From Euryodendron excelsum (taxonomy: Eukaryota > Streptophyta > Magnoliopsida > Ericales > Pentaphylacaceae), in assembly GCA_033060915.1 (NCBI GenBank), contig CM065379.1, positions 34,263,318-34,327,317 of the forward strand: a stretch of DNA of 64,000 nucleotides, in the 5' to 3' direction. The notes below the pieces were generated by a model. It made no database searches, was not told the origin of the DNA, and saw only the letters and a list, made by a program, of their open reading frames with translations. Positions 49,421-59,990 of this stretch are shown in pieces (positions within the stretch are counted from its first letter, which is position 1; every line of letters begins with the position of its first letter). The position numbers were made by a program, and so were the translations under genes.

Positions 49421-51127
49421 AAGATTCCAATTCAAAAACCCCTTTTCAAGTAATATTTCAATTCAAAATGATAGTCATAGCATACTTTCAAAATCACCCT
49501 ACTCTCTTAAGATTAAAAAATCAAGTCCAAAATCTTTTCAAATACTTTCTTACTTTATCTTCAAAAATGCTTCCAAGAAGTTCTCTTAAATTTGTCTTGA
49601 CAAAAGTGACTAGACAGTTACCATTTCCAGCAGCTATTTTCAAAAGTGATTTCACAACTCACAACTCACAACTCTAAGTGATCTTAACCCTCTCATGGTT
49701 AAGGTTTCTTTAGAAAGAGCGACACATCAAGTATGACCTCCTAAGGTCCATATAGGGTGTTGAACCCAAAATTCTTTTGAAAAACCTTTTTCAAATGTCT
49801 TTTTTAAACATCACAATCTTAAAGTAACCTTAATCCTTCATTGGTTAGGATTGTTAAAATATAAGTGAGATATTCAAGAAGGGTTCTACATCACAAAAGT
49901 TTTAAAAATCAAAAGGAAGTTTCTAGCCCTTTTTCCAAATATGTTTTCAAAACTCATAGCCCACAAGAAGTTTAGTTTTTCTATGACTAACCTCTTAAAG
50001 GTGATGAAACATTAAACATGCATTTCATAAGGTATCCAAAAATTACTTTCAATAGTTTTTCAAAGACAAGTTCACAAGAGCATTTCCAATTCAAACTCTA
50101 CCTCAAACGTTTTCAAAACAGGACTTCAAAACCTTTCCAAAACTCCTTTGAATTGTTTCAAAACACTTTTAAAACTCCCTTGAGTTGTTTCAAAACATTT
50201 TCAAAACTCACATGAGTTGTTTCAAAACATTCCGAAACTCCTTTGAGTTGTTTTGAAAACATTACAAAACTCCCTTGAGTTAATTTCAAAAGCATTTAAA
50301 ATCATTTTAAAACCCGATTTCAAAAACATTTCAAACATCTCAAGTCCTATTTCAAAGGCATTTTTCAAAACCCTCAAGTTCTCTTTTTGTAAAGACCTCA
50401 AAGCATCTTCAAACTTTTTCAAAGACCTCAATGTGTCTTCAAAGCATTCCAAAGGCTCCAATGCACCTCTTTTCTATTAGGCTCTTGCCCGAACTATGAA
50501 TGACCTGGTTCTCGCCAAATTAGATACGTAGGCAACCTAAAATAGTACGGTCTTAACTTTTATTCCAACTTAAGTTCATTTTTCAAAAGTTTCCATCAAG
50601 TCAAAATTTTCATCCCAAATCACTTCAAAACTTTCTATTTTCAAATATCTTTTCAAAAACATGCATCATGCATTATTTATTCAAAAAGTGATGACCAAAC
50701 CCCGTTTTCAAAACTCTAAAGTGGACACAAATGGACAATTAGTAACCGGTGATTCAAGTGAGTGAACTAAAGGTGATTAGACATGTAGGTATTAAAAGGG
50801 TGGGGTAGGATGATGATCTTAGGATATCTCCCCTAGACGTAACCAACCCCCGGACTATAGACTTCTATTTTGAAGACCAAAATTGGAGTCACATTTTCAA
50901 AAAGGCTTTCAAAAGGTTATTAAGACCTCTTTTCCAAAACCATCTTAAAAAGTACATTTTCAAAACCTTTTTGAAAAACCTAAGTTTAGTCTTTGGATCA
51001 TACTTGGTTTTAAGTGAACTAACACATCTTTAACTATGTTAGGTGCCGACTCTAAACTTTTTTCCAAAAACCTTTATTCAAATTAATTTCAAGATCAAAC
51101 CTAGTCGCACTTGTTATTCTAGGAGGA

Positions 51128-52052
51128 ATCTCTTAAAAAGGATTCAACATTTCAATTTTAAACCCCCTAGGAATTTTTAAAGGGACATTCCAAGAAAAAG
51201 AAAATTGCTTTTGAAAACTGGGCTTTTGAAGGAGAAAGCCTGGAGAAACCAAAATTTTAGAAGATTGGCTTTGAAAGGGGGCTTTTAAAGGAGAAAGCCC
51301 GGGAAACCGGTTTGAAAACATGAAATGGAACTTTTGAAGAAAATAGCTTGAAAACCTTTAAAAAACTTCTAGAACATGGCTTTTCAAGGACAAAAGCCTA
51401 GGAAACCGACCTGAAATCTTGGAAAAGAACTTTTTGAGAAAAAACCTCGAAAACTTTAGAAAACTTCTTAAAACAGGGCTTTTGAAGGGGGAGCCTGGAA
51501 AACTAGTGTGAAAACTTGAAATGGAACTTTTTAAGAAAAAGCCTTGGAAAACCTTAGAAAACTTTTGAAACAGGGCTTCTGAAGGAGAAAGCCCGAAAAA
51601 TCGGTTTGAAATCTTAGAACATAACTTTAAGGAAAAAGCAAAAAACTTTAGAAAATTTCTTGAAACAGGACTTTTGAGGGGGAAAGCCCAGGAAACCGGT
51701 TTGAAAACTTGAAATGGAACTTTTTGAGGAAAATGCTCAGAAAACCTTAGAAAATTTTTTGAAACAAGGCTTTTGAATGAGAAAGCCTGGAAAATTGGTT
51801 TGAAATTTTGAAATGGAATTTTTTTATGAAAAAGCTCAGAAAACCTTAGAAACTAACTTGAAATAAAAATGGGGAAAGGACGGGGCCTTAACTTTTTTTC
51901 TTCTTATTTTTTTTCTCTATTTCTCTTTTTTTTTTCCTTTTTTTTCTTTCTGTATTTCTCTTTTTTTCTTCTTTTTTTTTGTTCTTCTCTTTTTTATGCA
52001 TATCATATTACTGATTGACTTTCTACGTTCCTTTCTGTTGTTGCTTTTCAAG
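51128..52052 (-). mobile_element. R2 internal region resumed: 97-bp array and pyrimidine tract
   Basis: 51177-51870 holds about seven copies of a 95-99 base unit with GGGCTTTTGAAGGAGAAAGC, CGGTTTGAAAACTTGAAATGG and AACTTTTTGAGGAAAAAGC; anchors near 51476, 51573, 51668 and 51766. It is the same kind of purine-tract-proximal repeat as in R1 and in the same orientation, which ties it to R2. 51890-52050 is almost pure T/C on the plus strand, with TACTGAT (52009-52015) and a terminal TTGCTTTTCAAG directly before the ATG at 52053: this looks like an intron 3' end on the plus strand. Confidence 0.6.
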
Positions 52053-53229
52053 ATGGCAGATACGAGCGATGATGGTTTGGAGAGGAAGCATCGTGGGAAA
52101 GTGCCACGAGTTGATCCCCAGGCATCGACTTAGTCTTATTGGGATTTCCTCCTTCAGATTGGCTTTGGGGCCTTTATGACTCTTTAGACAAACAGACTTG
52201 ATCACAGGCTGGCGATTGGGTACTCGAGAGATGGTTTGGGGAGACTCGGACTTTGCATTTGGTATGTTTTGAGCTGAGGCCCACCCCTGTTGACTGGGTG
52301 ATGATCACTAGCCTATCTTTTAGGGGCATCCTGATTTCTTTACGGCCCGTGTCTCCTGCTGAGGCCCATCTTCTCCTTGGGTTGCCAAGGATTATCGACT
52401 CGAGTTTCTCAGCTTCACTTCTGTGTCTAGCAGAGATAGCTTTTTCTCTTGAGCCTTACCTAGAGGGTCAGGTTATCATGAGGTGTCGGTTGGTACTATA
52501 TGTCATCTTTAGTAGCTTCTACAATAATAACAAGTCGGCAATCCCTCTGTTTTTGTGGGCTTGTTAGCTAATTTAGATGCCTTGGATTACGTGGACTGGG
52601 GTGCTTTCACCTTCGTTAGCTTTTTATGGGGATGAGAGTTAAAACATCTGGGGCATGGGATATGGTAGAGTTAGATGCCTTAGATTACATGGTTCTGGCC
52701 TTTTCAGATATGGTAGAGTTATGAGTACTTGCTAGCGCGCCGACCAAAGGTATTAGCTGCAGATGCATTTCTACAGGCCATGAAGTGGGCTAGATAGTAG
52801 GTAGTCCAGTCGTCTTTGCTTATAGATTTTGTCGCTCTCGGGTCTAACCTAGAGTTGTTGAGACCCCGAGATGTGACTTGGGCACCTTATTCTCAATCTC
52901 CCCAGTATGCCGATATGAGGGACCTCATCCTCTTGTCTAGGTCACGGGTTACCTTTCGAGGCCACCTTTTGTGGGAGACATACTTGGGGGAGAGTCATTA
53001 GAGATAGCTACATAGTAACTTCTATGCTGCTGAGGATCCTCCTCAGCATATGTTTGGGTTTTATCAAGCCAGGGTTGAGATTCCTTATATAATTAGGGTG
53101 CCTGGCGACCGCTTCTCGCTTTGACATAGTGTGGATTATGAGGTTCAATTTAGGGCGAGGTCCATTGCTGCCTTTACACAGATGGATCTGGTGGTTGGAG
53201 GATAGGTGGCCGGTCATGAGGTGGTCAAG
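52053..53229 (+). pseudogene. Decayed plant-mobile-domain (PMD) ORF, antisense to R2
   Basis: Starts MADTSDDGLERKHRGK. In-frame stops at 52131 and 52185 and a frame change near 52222 break it, but across frames the order of motifs fits the plant mobile / aminotransferase-like domain found in MULEs and in extra ORFs of Tat-group gypsy elements: GFGAFMTL, RLDHRLAIGY, then ERWFGETRTLHLVCFE, PTPVDWVMITSLSFRG, SAIPLFLWAC, DWGAFTFVSFLWG, then SRVTFRGHLLWETYLGE and HMFGFYQARVEIPYIIR. The longest open part (52253-52567) encodes 104 residues. It reads forward inside a minus-strand element, matching the antisense extra ORFs described for some Tat elements (Grande-type). It is cut by R3 at 53230. Family call from recognition, no alignment run. 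Confidence 0.65.
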
Positions 53230-56200
53230 TGTCGTGCCTCGATTTTTCACACTTAAGAAAACACACAAGCAAAAAAAACACGGTACTCTCTTGTTAGAAC
53301 TCATCCTCCTAGAAGGCTTTTGAAAAAAACACAGTACGTTCTATGTTTGAACTAAAAATTGATTTGAATAAAGGCTTTTAGAAAAAGAGTTGGAGTCACC
53401 ACCTAACTTGATTAAGGTAAGTTAGGTCACCTAAAACTAAGTGCATTCCGAAGATTAAACTTAAGTTTTTTAAAAAGGTCTTGAAAACTTCCTCAATAGA
53501 GGGTTTTTAAGAAAACAAATTGTTTGGCAACCTTTGGAAAGATTTAAGCCCTTTTTAAAAAATAACTCCGTTTTTGGTCTTTCAAAAACCATGATTTTAG
53601 GTTCGGAGGTTGGTTATGTATAAAGAAGATGTACTAAGCTATCACTGTATCCTACCCTTACAGTACCTACATATCTATTCACCCTAGGTTCACTCAATTA
53701 GAAACTTTGATTATCCATTGTCCAATTATATCCATTTTGAAAAGAATTATATGATGCATGATGTGTAAGTGAATAAAAAAGATTTTATTTTGAAAATAGA
53801 TTTGGAGAGAAGATTTGAAACTTGAAAACGGTTGTAAAAATTAAAAATTTTAAAAAGGTTGTGGAATTGGAGATTTGAAAAAGGTTGTGAAATTAAAAAC
53901 TTGAAAAAGGTTGTGACCGCATACATGAGGGTTGCCTCTGTATCTCTTTGTCGGGAATCAAGTCAGTCGTAGTTTGGACTTTGGGTCCGATTGAAAACAG
54001 ACACTTTAAGGTTTTTGAAAAGTTTAACTTGAAAATGTTTGATTTGGAAAGGGTTTGATTTAAACTTTGACTAGAAGATTTGAAATTGAACTTGGATTTA
54101 AAATTAAACTTGGAATTGACTTTGATTTGAAACTGAACTTGAGAATTTTGAAATTGATTTTGATTTGAAAAGATTGAACTTTGAAGGAGAACTTGGACTT
54201 GATTTAGGAAAGATTGAGTTGAGCTTTGAAAACATCTTGAATCAGATTGAAGTTTTAAAATTATTTTGATTTAGAAAAGAGTTTTAAAAAAGTCTTTGAA
54301 AAGAGTTGAAGCTTCCTAACTTTAGGTTTAGGGTTGAACTAGGGTTTTGACATCCTAGGACTTAGATAACCTAGGGTTGAAGCATGTACTTAAAATAAGA
54401 AGGTTTGATTTAGACTTGAAAAGTTTGATTTTAGAAACTTTCGAATTAGGAAAGTTGGATTTAGAAAAGATTGGGAACCAATTTGATTTGATTAAGAAAC
54501 ACTTAACTTGAAAAAAATTATAAAGATTTAACTTGATTATTTGATTTTAAAGAATTTAGAAAGTTACGGTTTAGGAAAGATTGGATTTTGGAAAGATTTG
54601 AATTAGAAGAGTTTCAAAATAGGAAAGTTCCATTTTGGGGAAGTACCAAATTATAAAAGTTTCATTTTCAGAAAGTTCTGTTTTGGGAAAGTATTGATTT
54701 TGCAAAGATTTGAATTTGGAAAGTTCCATTTAAGAAAGGTCTTGATTTAAGAAAGGTTTGAACTTAGAAAGATCTAAAACTTGGAAATAAGATTTCAAAG
54801 TTTAAAATTTGGAAAGTATTAGAATTTGGAAAGATTTGGTAAGTTGAAATTTAGAAAATTGAGATTTGGAAAGGTTTTAAATTAAGAAAGGTTTGAAAGT
54901 TTGAAATTAGAAAAAATTTGATCCCTACTTCCTATAATTGAAGATTGAATTTTATTTCCAAAAATAGATGATTTGATTTTGTTTCTAAAATTGAAAGATT
55001 TAATTTGGTTTCCTAAATTGGAAGATTTGATTTGATATGGAATTGGAAAAGTTGAGTTTTGAAAATCTTTGATTTAGAAATATATGATTTGATAGAAAAA
55101 GAAATTTTGGAAATCTAAGATTTGATGTGAAAAATAGTTTTGGAAACCTATGATTTGAGGTGAAATAGAAAGTCATGATTTTATGAAAGGAATTAGGATT
55201 TCCTAACCATGGATTCTAGGGCTCGACTTGGATTTCAAGATAAAAAGTTTTTGAAAAGAGCTTTTAGAAAGTAGAATTGCAAAAACAATTTGGAAATAAG
55301 TTTGAATATGGACTTTTACAAGTTTGTTGAATATATTACTTTATACTAAAACGATTCTGACCATGAAAAGATTAGAACTATTCTAGGGTTGTGATTTTGA
55401 AAACAAATAGAGTTTGAAATGTGAACCATAATGATCACATTAAATGTAACACCTTCTTAAAACAACCCTAACCATGGAATGTCTAGAATCATCTTAAAAT
55501 TGGGGTTTTGATAAAAATAATTTAAAGTTTACACTTAAAATTTGGACCTTGATAGTCACATTGAATATAACACTTTCCTAGAATAACCCTAACCGTGGAA
55601 TAGCTAGAATCATCGTAGGAGTGTGATTTTGAAAACAAGTTTAAAAGAAGGATATTTTGAATGCAAGTTTTGAAAAAGAACTTTGATGCAAGTTTGAAAA
55701 TGACTTGGAATGTAATTTTGAATGCAATGCATGAACATGATAACTATAATGTAATAGGGTCGTGAACATACAAGACTAGGCTTCACCACATAATTAAGGA
55801 GGCCGAACCCACACCAGCAAAGGTTGATTTAGAAGAAAGCCCCCAGTATGGTGACCTTCAACAGTCCTTCCCAGACATGAATCGGGGAGTCCCTTATTTC
55901 AAGCATGCAAGGAGAGGAGGTAAAAAATAGGGATTAAAATAAAAGAAAACCCAAGTGGGTTAGGAGGGAGAAGAGAGAGGGGGGATTACATAAAAGAAAA
56001 TAGAAAACCAACCACGTATTCTTCTTGCTTTGATTGCTTGATTTGCTTCACTTTACATGAACCTTCAGAGCTTTGAAGTTGTAGCATGTGAGTCTTCAGT
56101 GAATACTTGGAGGCTTTTGTTTGAGTGTATAAGGTGTACAGAGGCTAGGGATTTAGTGTATTGAGGCTAGGGATTGAAGAAGCTTGAGAGAATTAGAGTT

Positions 56201-56700
56201 TAGAGAGACTTCGAGCTTCGTTTTCAGAGAGATAGATTTTTTGGACTAAGTTTGCAGTCCCTTTTTACGTAAGGAGAGGGTTCATATTTATAGGCAGCCA
56301 AAGTTGGCTCTAGCACCTGTTGCAGTGGCGCCAGGGCAAACTTTCCACTAGCACCACTAGTAGTGGCTCTAGCCACTGAGAAAATTTTTAAAGTGGCAAG
56401 AAATGTATCTTTTGACCCTTAGGATGCAAGACAAAAGATTTGGGTGCTTGTCCTAGTGACAACCATACAATTTTTAGCTTGGCTCTACCAGGAGTGACTC
56501 CGGAAGGTCCGGGAATGATCCAGGAGTGACTGGAACTCTAGAAAGAGTGTCCTAAAGGTAGCGGACTTCAAAAAATAATGCTAGAATATTTGAAAAGGTC
56601 GACTAGCCCACCAAAGGCAAAACGGTCAATTGGACTAAGGAAACATCAGAATGGATTTAGAGTGACCTATGAGAAGCCTTGAAGGTTGGAAACATTGTAG
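53230..56700 (-). mobile_element. R3: truncated LTR (minus strand), subfamily A
   Basis: Begins TGTCGTGCCTCG, carries the GAGTCACCACC motif (near 53395), U5 repeats, the reversed TATAAATA at 56285-56292 and GTGGCGCCAGG / ACCACTAGTAGTGGC remnants (56310-56370). It then stops within U3 at about 56700, where the homologous text of R1 (14260-14330) would continue. The LTR start and purine tract are deleted. It supplies the uninterrupted reference for the S1 insertion site (55010-55060). The preceding five bases are TCAAG; no partner TSD is seen. Confidence 0.8.
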
Positions 56701-58418
56701 GCGATTATCACTATGTCCTCAAGGTCAATTTTTTTTTTCTTGGGCACTCCTTAAACCTATATCTGCTATTTATGTCCCTTATCCTATTTACTCTATCTCG
56801 ACCCATCGAAGGAAAGTAATCAGCTCAACTGAGTTTTGCAAGGGGATGCTTTTAACTGTATGGTAGAGGAATTAATGGCTGCTCTTCATTTCAATCATTG
56901 CTATTATTGCTCTGTCAAAGCTTCTGTTTACATATAGTAGTGCTTTACCTAACTTGAGTTGAAAGAGTGCTACAAAGATTTCTTCTTCCATCTCTACTAG
57001 GATGAATGCTCTTGCTGCCATGACTTTGTGAACTAGGAATGGGTCTTCCTAGTTGGGGGCAAACTTGCCTTCGACTTTCTACTGACTTGGAAGTATCTTT
57101 TAAGAACAAGATCCCCTTCTTTGAACTGGCGGGGCTTGATTTTCGTGTTAAAGGATCTAGCAATGCATCTTTAATAGCATTGGGCATGGTAGATGGCTGC
57201 CATTCCCTTTTCTTCTTGGAGGCAAAGTTGCTCACATCGATTTTTTATCCAGTCTGCTTCAGTGAGTTGAATTCCCATAAGGACTCGAAGAGAGAGGATG
57301 TCTACTTTGACTGGTAAGACTGCCTCATTGCTTTAGACTAAGAAGAATGGCGGTGCCCCAGTTGAAATTTTGAGGAAGGCTCTATATGCCATCAATGCAA
57401 AGGGTAGTTGCTCATGCCAATCTCTATGGTGGTCATTTTTCTTGCGAGGGATTCTTTTGATATTTTTTTTTTCTGCTGCTCTGATGGCTCCATTTGTTTA
57501 TGGATGGTAGGCTACCGAGTTGTAAGGATTGATCTTGAAAGGTTTGGCGATGTTTTGTCATTGTGTTGTTGTTAAGGATGCTTGCATTATCTGTGATGAT
57601 GGACTCAGGGAGGTTGACTCTGTAGAGGACATCTGGAAGTCTTTAGGGTCAAAAGATGCCAAGCTTTGGATACCCTACAAGTTTTTTTTTTTTATGAAAA
57701 ATATTTTAGCATGACAAATAAAGTATTTCATGATCAAGAGTCATTTATTTCAGATTAGCCTGTTGTGTACTTGATATTTACATGATATTTTGATAAGTTA
57801 AAATCAAGGGGTTCCTCCTGTGGCCTTTACCAAGGCCTCCAATGTTTGGGGACTTTGATAGATGGTTAGATCAACCAACTGCTTATCTTGATGCTGCTAG
57901 AATGATGGAGCCTTGATAAAGGAGCGCTAGCACAAGAGGACCAATGCCTAGGATTAAGGTATCCTCTTCATGGATCAATATTTGATAATGATTCTTTTAA
58001 ACGGATTGTCAGTCAATGATCTGAATTGGATTGGTAGTCTGTTGATTCATTGAATCTTTCGGATGAGGACTGCTCTATACATGTGCCCCTAGTTCTTTCT
58101 TAGGTTGGCACCTTCTGTCAAGCAACTGGGATGGGTTTGGATTTTTTTTTTTCTTCAAATAGCATACTAACGAAGCTTTGTAGATCATGACACGGCACTG
58201 AGGTTACTGTTTGAGAGGCAACACTTTGCTGATGAACTGTTAATCCCTTTTGCATGTTGGGCTTCTTCCAATGAGTGGACTTATCTTTTCATGAGTTTTG
58301 AACTAGATGTGACGTAGAAAGGTCTCATAGGTTGGGCTGTGCTCTTGAGCCTAGAAAAAGAAAAAGAAAAATAAAATGCAATTAGCATGTGGAGTTGAAG
58401 GTTTTATGTAATGCATAC
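56701..58418 (-). mobile_element. R3 internal remnant containing integrase pseudogene
   Basis: Minus-strand internal DNA joined to the truncated LTR by deletion. The left part resembles R1 internal text near 23530. The middle holds the integrase remains listed separately. 57661-58418 has no recognisable coding similarity; it contains T-runs at about 57681-57692 and 58144-58153. There is no reversed PBS before the R4 terminus at 58419, so R4 is not simply the 5' LTR of this element. Confidence 0.5.
56935..57660 (-). pseudogene. Ty3/gypsy integrase C-terminal remnant
   Basis: Reading the minus strand across frames gives, in order, LPESIITDNA (catalytic-core D-N context), FKINPYNSVAYHP followed by a stop where Q is expected, TNGAIRAAEKKNIKR with the conserved core-ending glutamate, WHEQLPFALMAYRA, STGAPPFFLV, EAVLPVKVDI, EADWIKNRCEQL, FNTKIKPRQFKEGDLVLKR and, in a shifted frame, GKFAPN..EDPFLVHKVM. 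This is the standard plant gypsy integrase pattern through the GPY/F-like region, without a chromodomain, which fits Tat. At least two frame changes and several stops make it non-functional. It is the only clear pol sequence in the window. Confidence 0.85.
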
Positions 58419-58549
58419 TGTCGCACCTCAATTTTTCGTACTTGAGGAAAGTACGCACAAGTGAAAAAATACAGTACTCTCTTTAAAACTCATCCTCCAA
58501 GAAGAATGAGTGTGACTAGGTTTGAATTGAAAATTTGATTTGAATAAGG

Positions 58550-59990
58550 TGATCGCCCCTGAATAATGCAATTTATATCTGTCAGTATGCGGTTGCGATG
58601 CAGTAATAATATCTCGGTAAGTCCAAGGTCGATCCACAGGGAACACAAGAAATAAACTTTATGAATAAGGTTTGCAATCAGGACAAAATTATAATGAACT
58701 CAGAATCAATTAAAATTGCAGAAAAACTTCCAAAAAGAAAATAAAAATCAATTGTTAGAGATGGTTGATCTAAATTATCCAACAATAAAATTAAACTAAT
58801 TTTAGGATTGTGTTCAAATATTATAAAAAGGTCTTGGCAGGGTTTGATCCAGTAATAAGCCTACAGGTAGGTTCCCAAGATAGTTTGGATTAAAGAAATT
58901 GAAGATTCGATTACCCTTTCAGAGTTGATATTCAGTTATTTACTAGTGTTCATACTAGGGTCCCATTCATACCTGTCACAGTTTATAAACCTGTCTACAA
59001 AGTATGTTTGAAGCTTAATCAAGAACAGTAGATTTCTAAAGTACTCTTAATAGGAATATATATTCAATTATTATCAATATCCTTATCAGAAATTCTAGGT
59101 ATACGTATCCCTGCTTACAAATCAGTCTATACATACATGGCTAGATATGATCAAGAATATTGTTTTCGAAGATATTCATGGGCAAAAAAATGAATCTTGA
59201 TTCGAGTTTTTAAAATCTTGAAAAATGAATACTATCTTGAATCTCTACCTTTAACATAATTACTTTCTCAACCCATACCAAGAACAGATTTAGCTACTGA
59301 AAAACATGATAAAGATTGCAAGAATAGAAGTAATAACTGAAAAAATAAAATGCTGCATTAAAGAAATATAATATAATATTCACAATAAAAACAAGAAATA
59401 AAATTGAAGATAAAAACTAAAGATTAAAGATGCTCCCTTGAAAGATGAAAAAATTCGTACCCTCCAAAGGATTGGATGATTCCTCCTTCCAAACCCTAGA
59501 AAAAGCCTAGAATTCTTCTTTTTCTTTAGAATATAGAACTCCTAAACCTATTCTACTACCTACTGATCTATACCTAACTAAAAAGTGAATAAATCTATAT
59601 ATCACGTCGTCAGTCGTACGGACGAATTCTACAGAGTGCTCAGATGGGCTGGGTCACTTTATGAAAGTTGTAGGTCTCGAAAAGTTATATAAAATCGACA
59701 TATTATGGACCTGAATAGCCTTCCTGGTTCGCGAGATATGGGCCTCCAAAGTTCCAGCTCTGCTTGCTTCAGTAGCTTGTACCAGAGCTTCGGCAGCTTG
59801 TATCTTGACAACCTCTTAAAACCTACGATCATTTTGCATTCGAAATCATTCCATTTAAACTCAAAACCAACATAAAGCATTATAAACTCAATTAATATCA
59901 AAACATAACTAAAAAGACATATATACTCATAAACTAATACTAACAAAGTACCAATTAAGGCATTATAATTGCACTTTTGGAGCACAATCA
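58550..59990 (-). mobile_element. Solo LTR of a different family (1441 bp), TSD TAAGG
   Basis: Plus-strand start TGATCGCCCCTG and end GAGCACAATCA, flanked by TAAGG at 58545-58549 and 59991-59995. Removing it restores the R4 text TTTGAATAAGGGCTTTTGG, parallel to 27467-27485 of S5. It contains GGTCGATCCACAGGGAACAC near 58630, a motif (CCTGTGGATCGACC on the minus strand) I associate with the 3' part of some plant LTRs, so the minus strand is the probable orientation. No ORF is credible; the frame at 59659-60024 crosses the element boundary. Confidence 0.85.

Larger units (their letters stand above)
35007..51127 (+). mobile_element. F: LTR retrotransposon with two LTRs, apparently non-autonomous
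   Basis: A single plus-strand element: 5' LTR 35007-39536, PBS 39539-39556, internal region to 46134 ending in a purine tract, 3' LTR from 46135 truncated at about 51127. The 6.6-kb internal part has no recognisable gag, protease, RT, RNase H or integrase and no long ORF, so it looks like a large derivative that depends on enzymes of a relative (LARD-like), or a very old decayed one. It sits inside R2 internal DNA. The expected TSD cannot be tested because about 60 bases at the 3' LTR end are missing. Confidence 0.85.
46135..51127 (+). mobile_element. F 3' LTR, truncated at its end
   Basis: Parallels the 5' LTR from TGTAAGCATCCC through TATAAATA (47694-47701) to the CGCACTTGTTATTCTAGGAG stretch, then stops at about 51127 where R2-type sequence resumes. 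The last 60-65 bases, including the CA end, are missing. It carries about 525 bases more than the same part of the 5' LTR, chiefly the CCTAGGGTTAAC array (49165-49420) and the following segment to about 49715. Divergence between the two LTRs is visible throughout, so the insertion is not recent. Confidence 0.85.
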
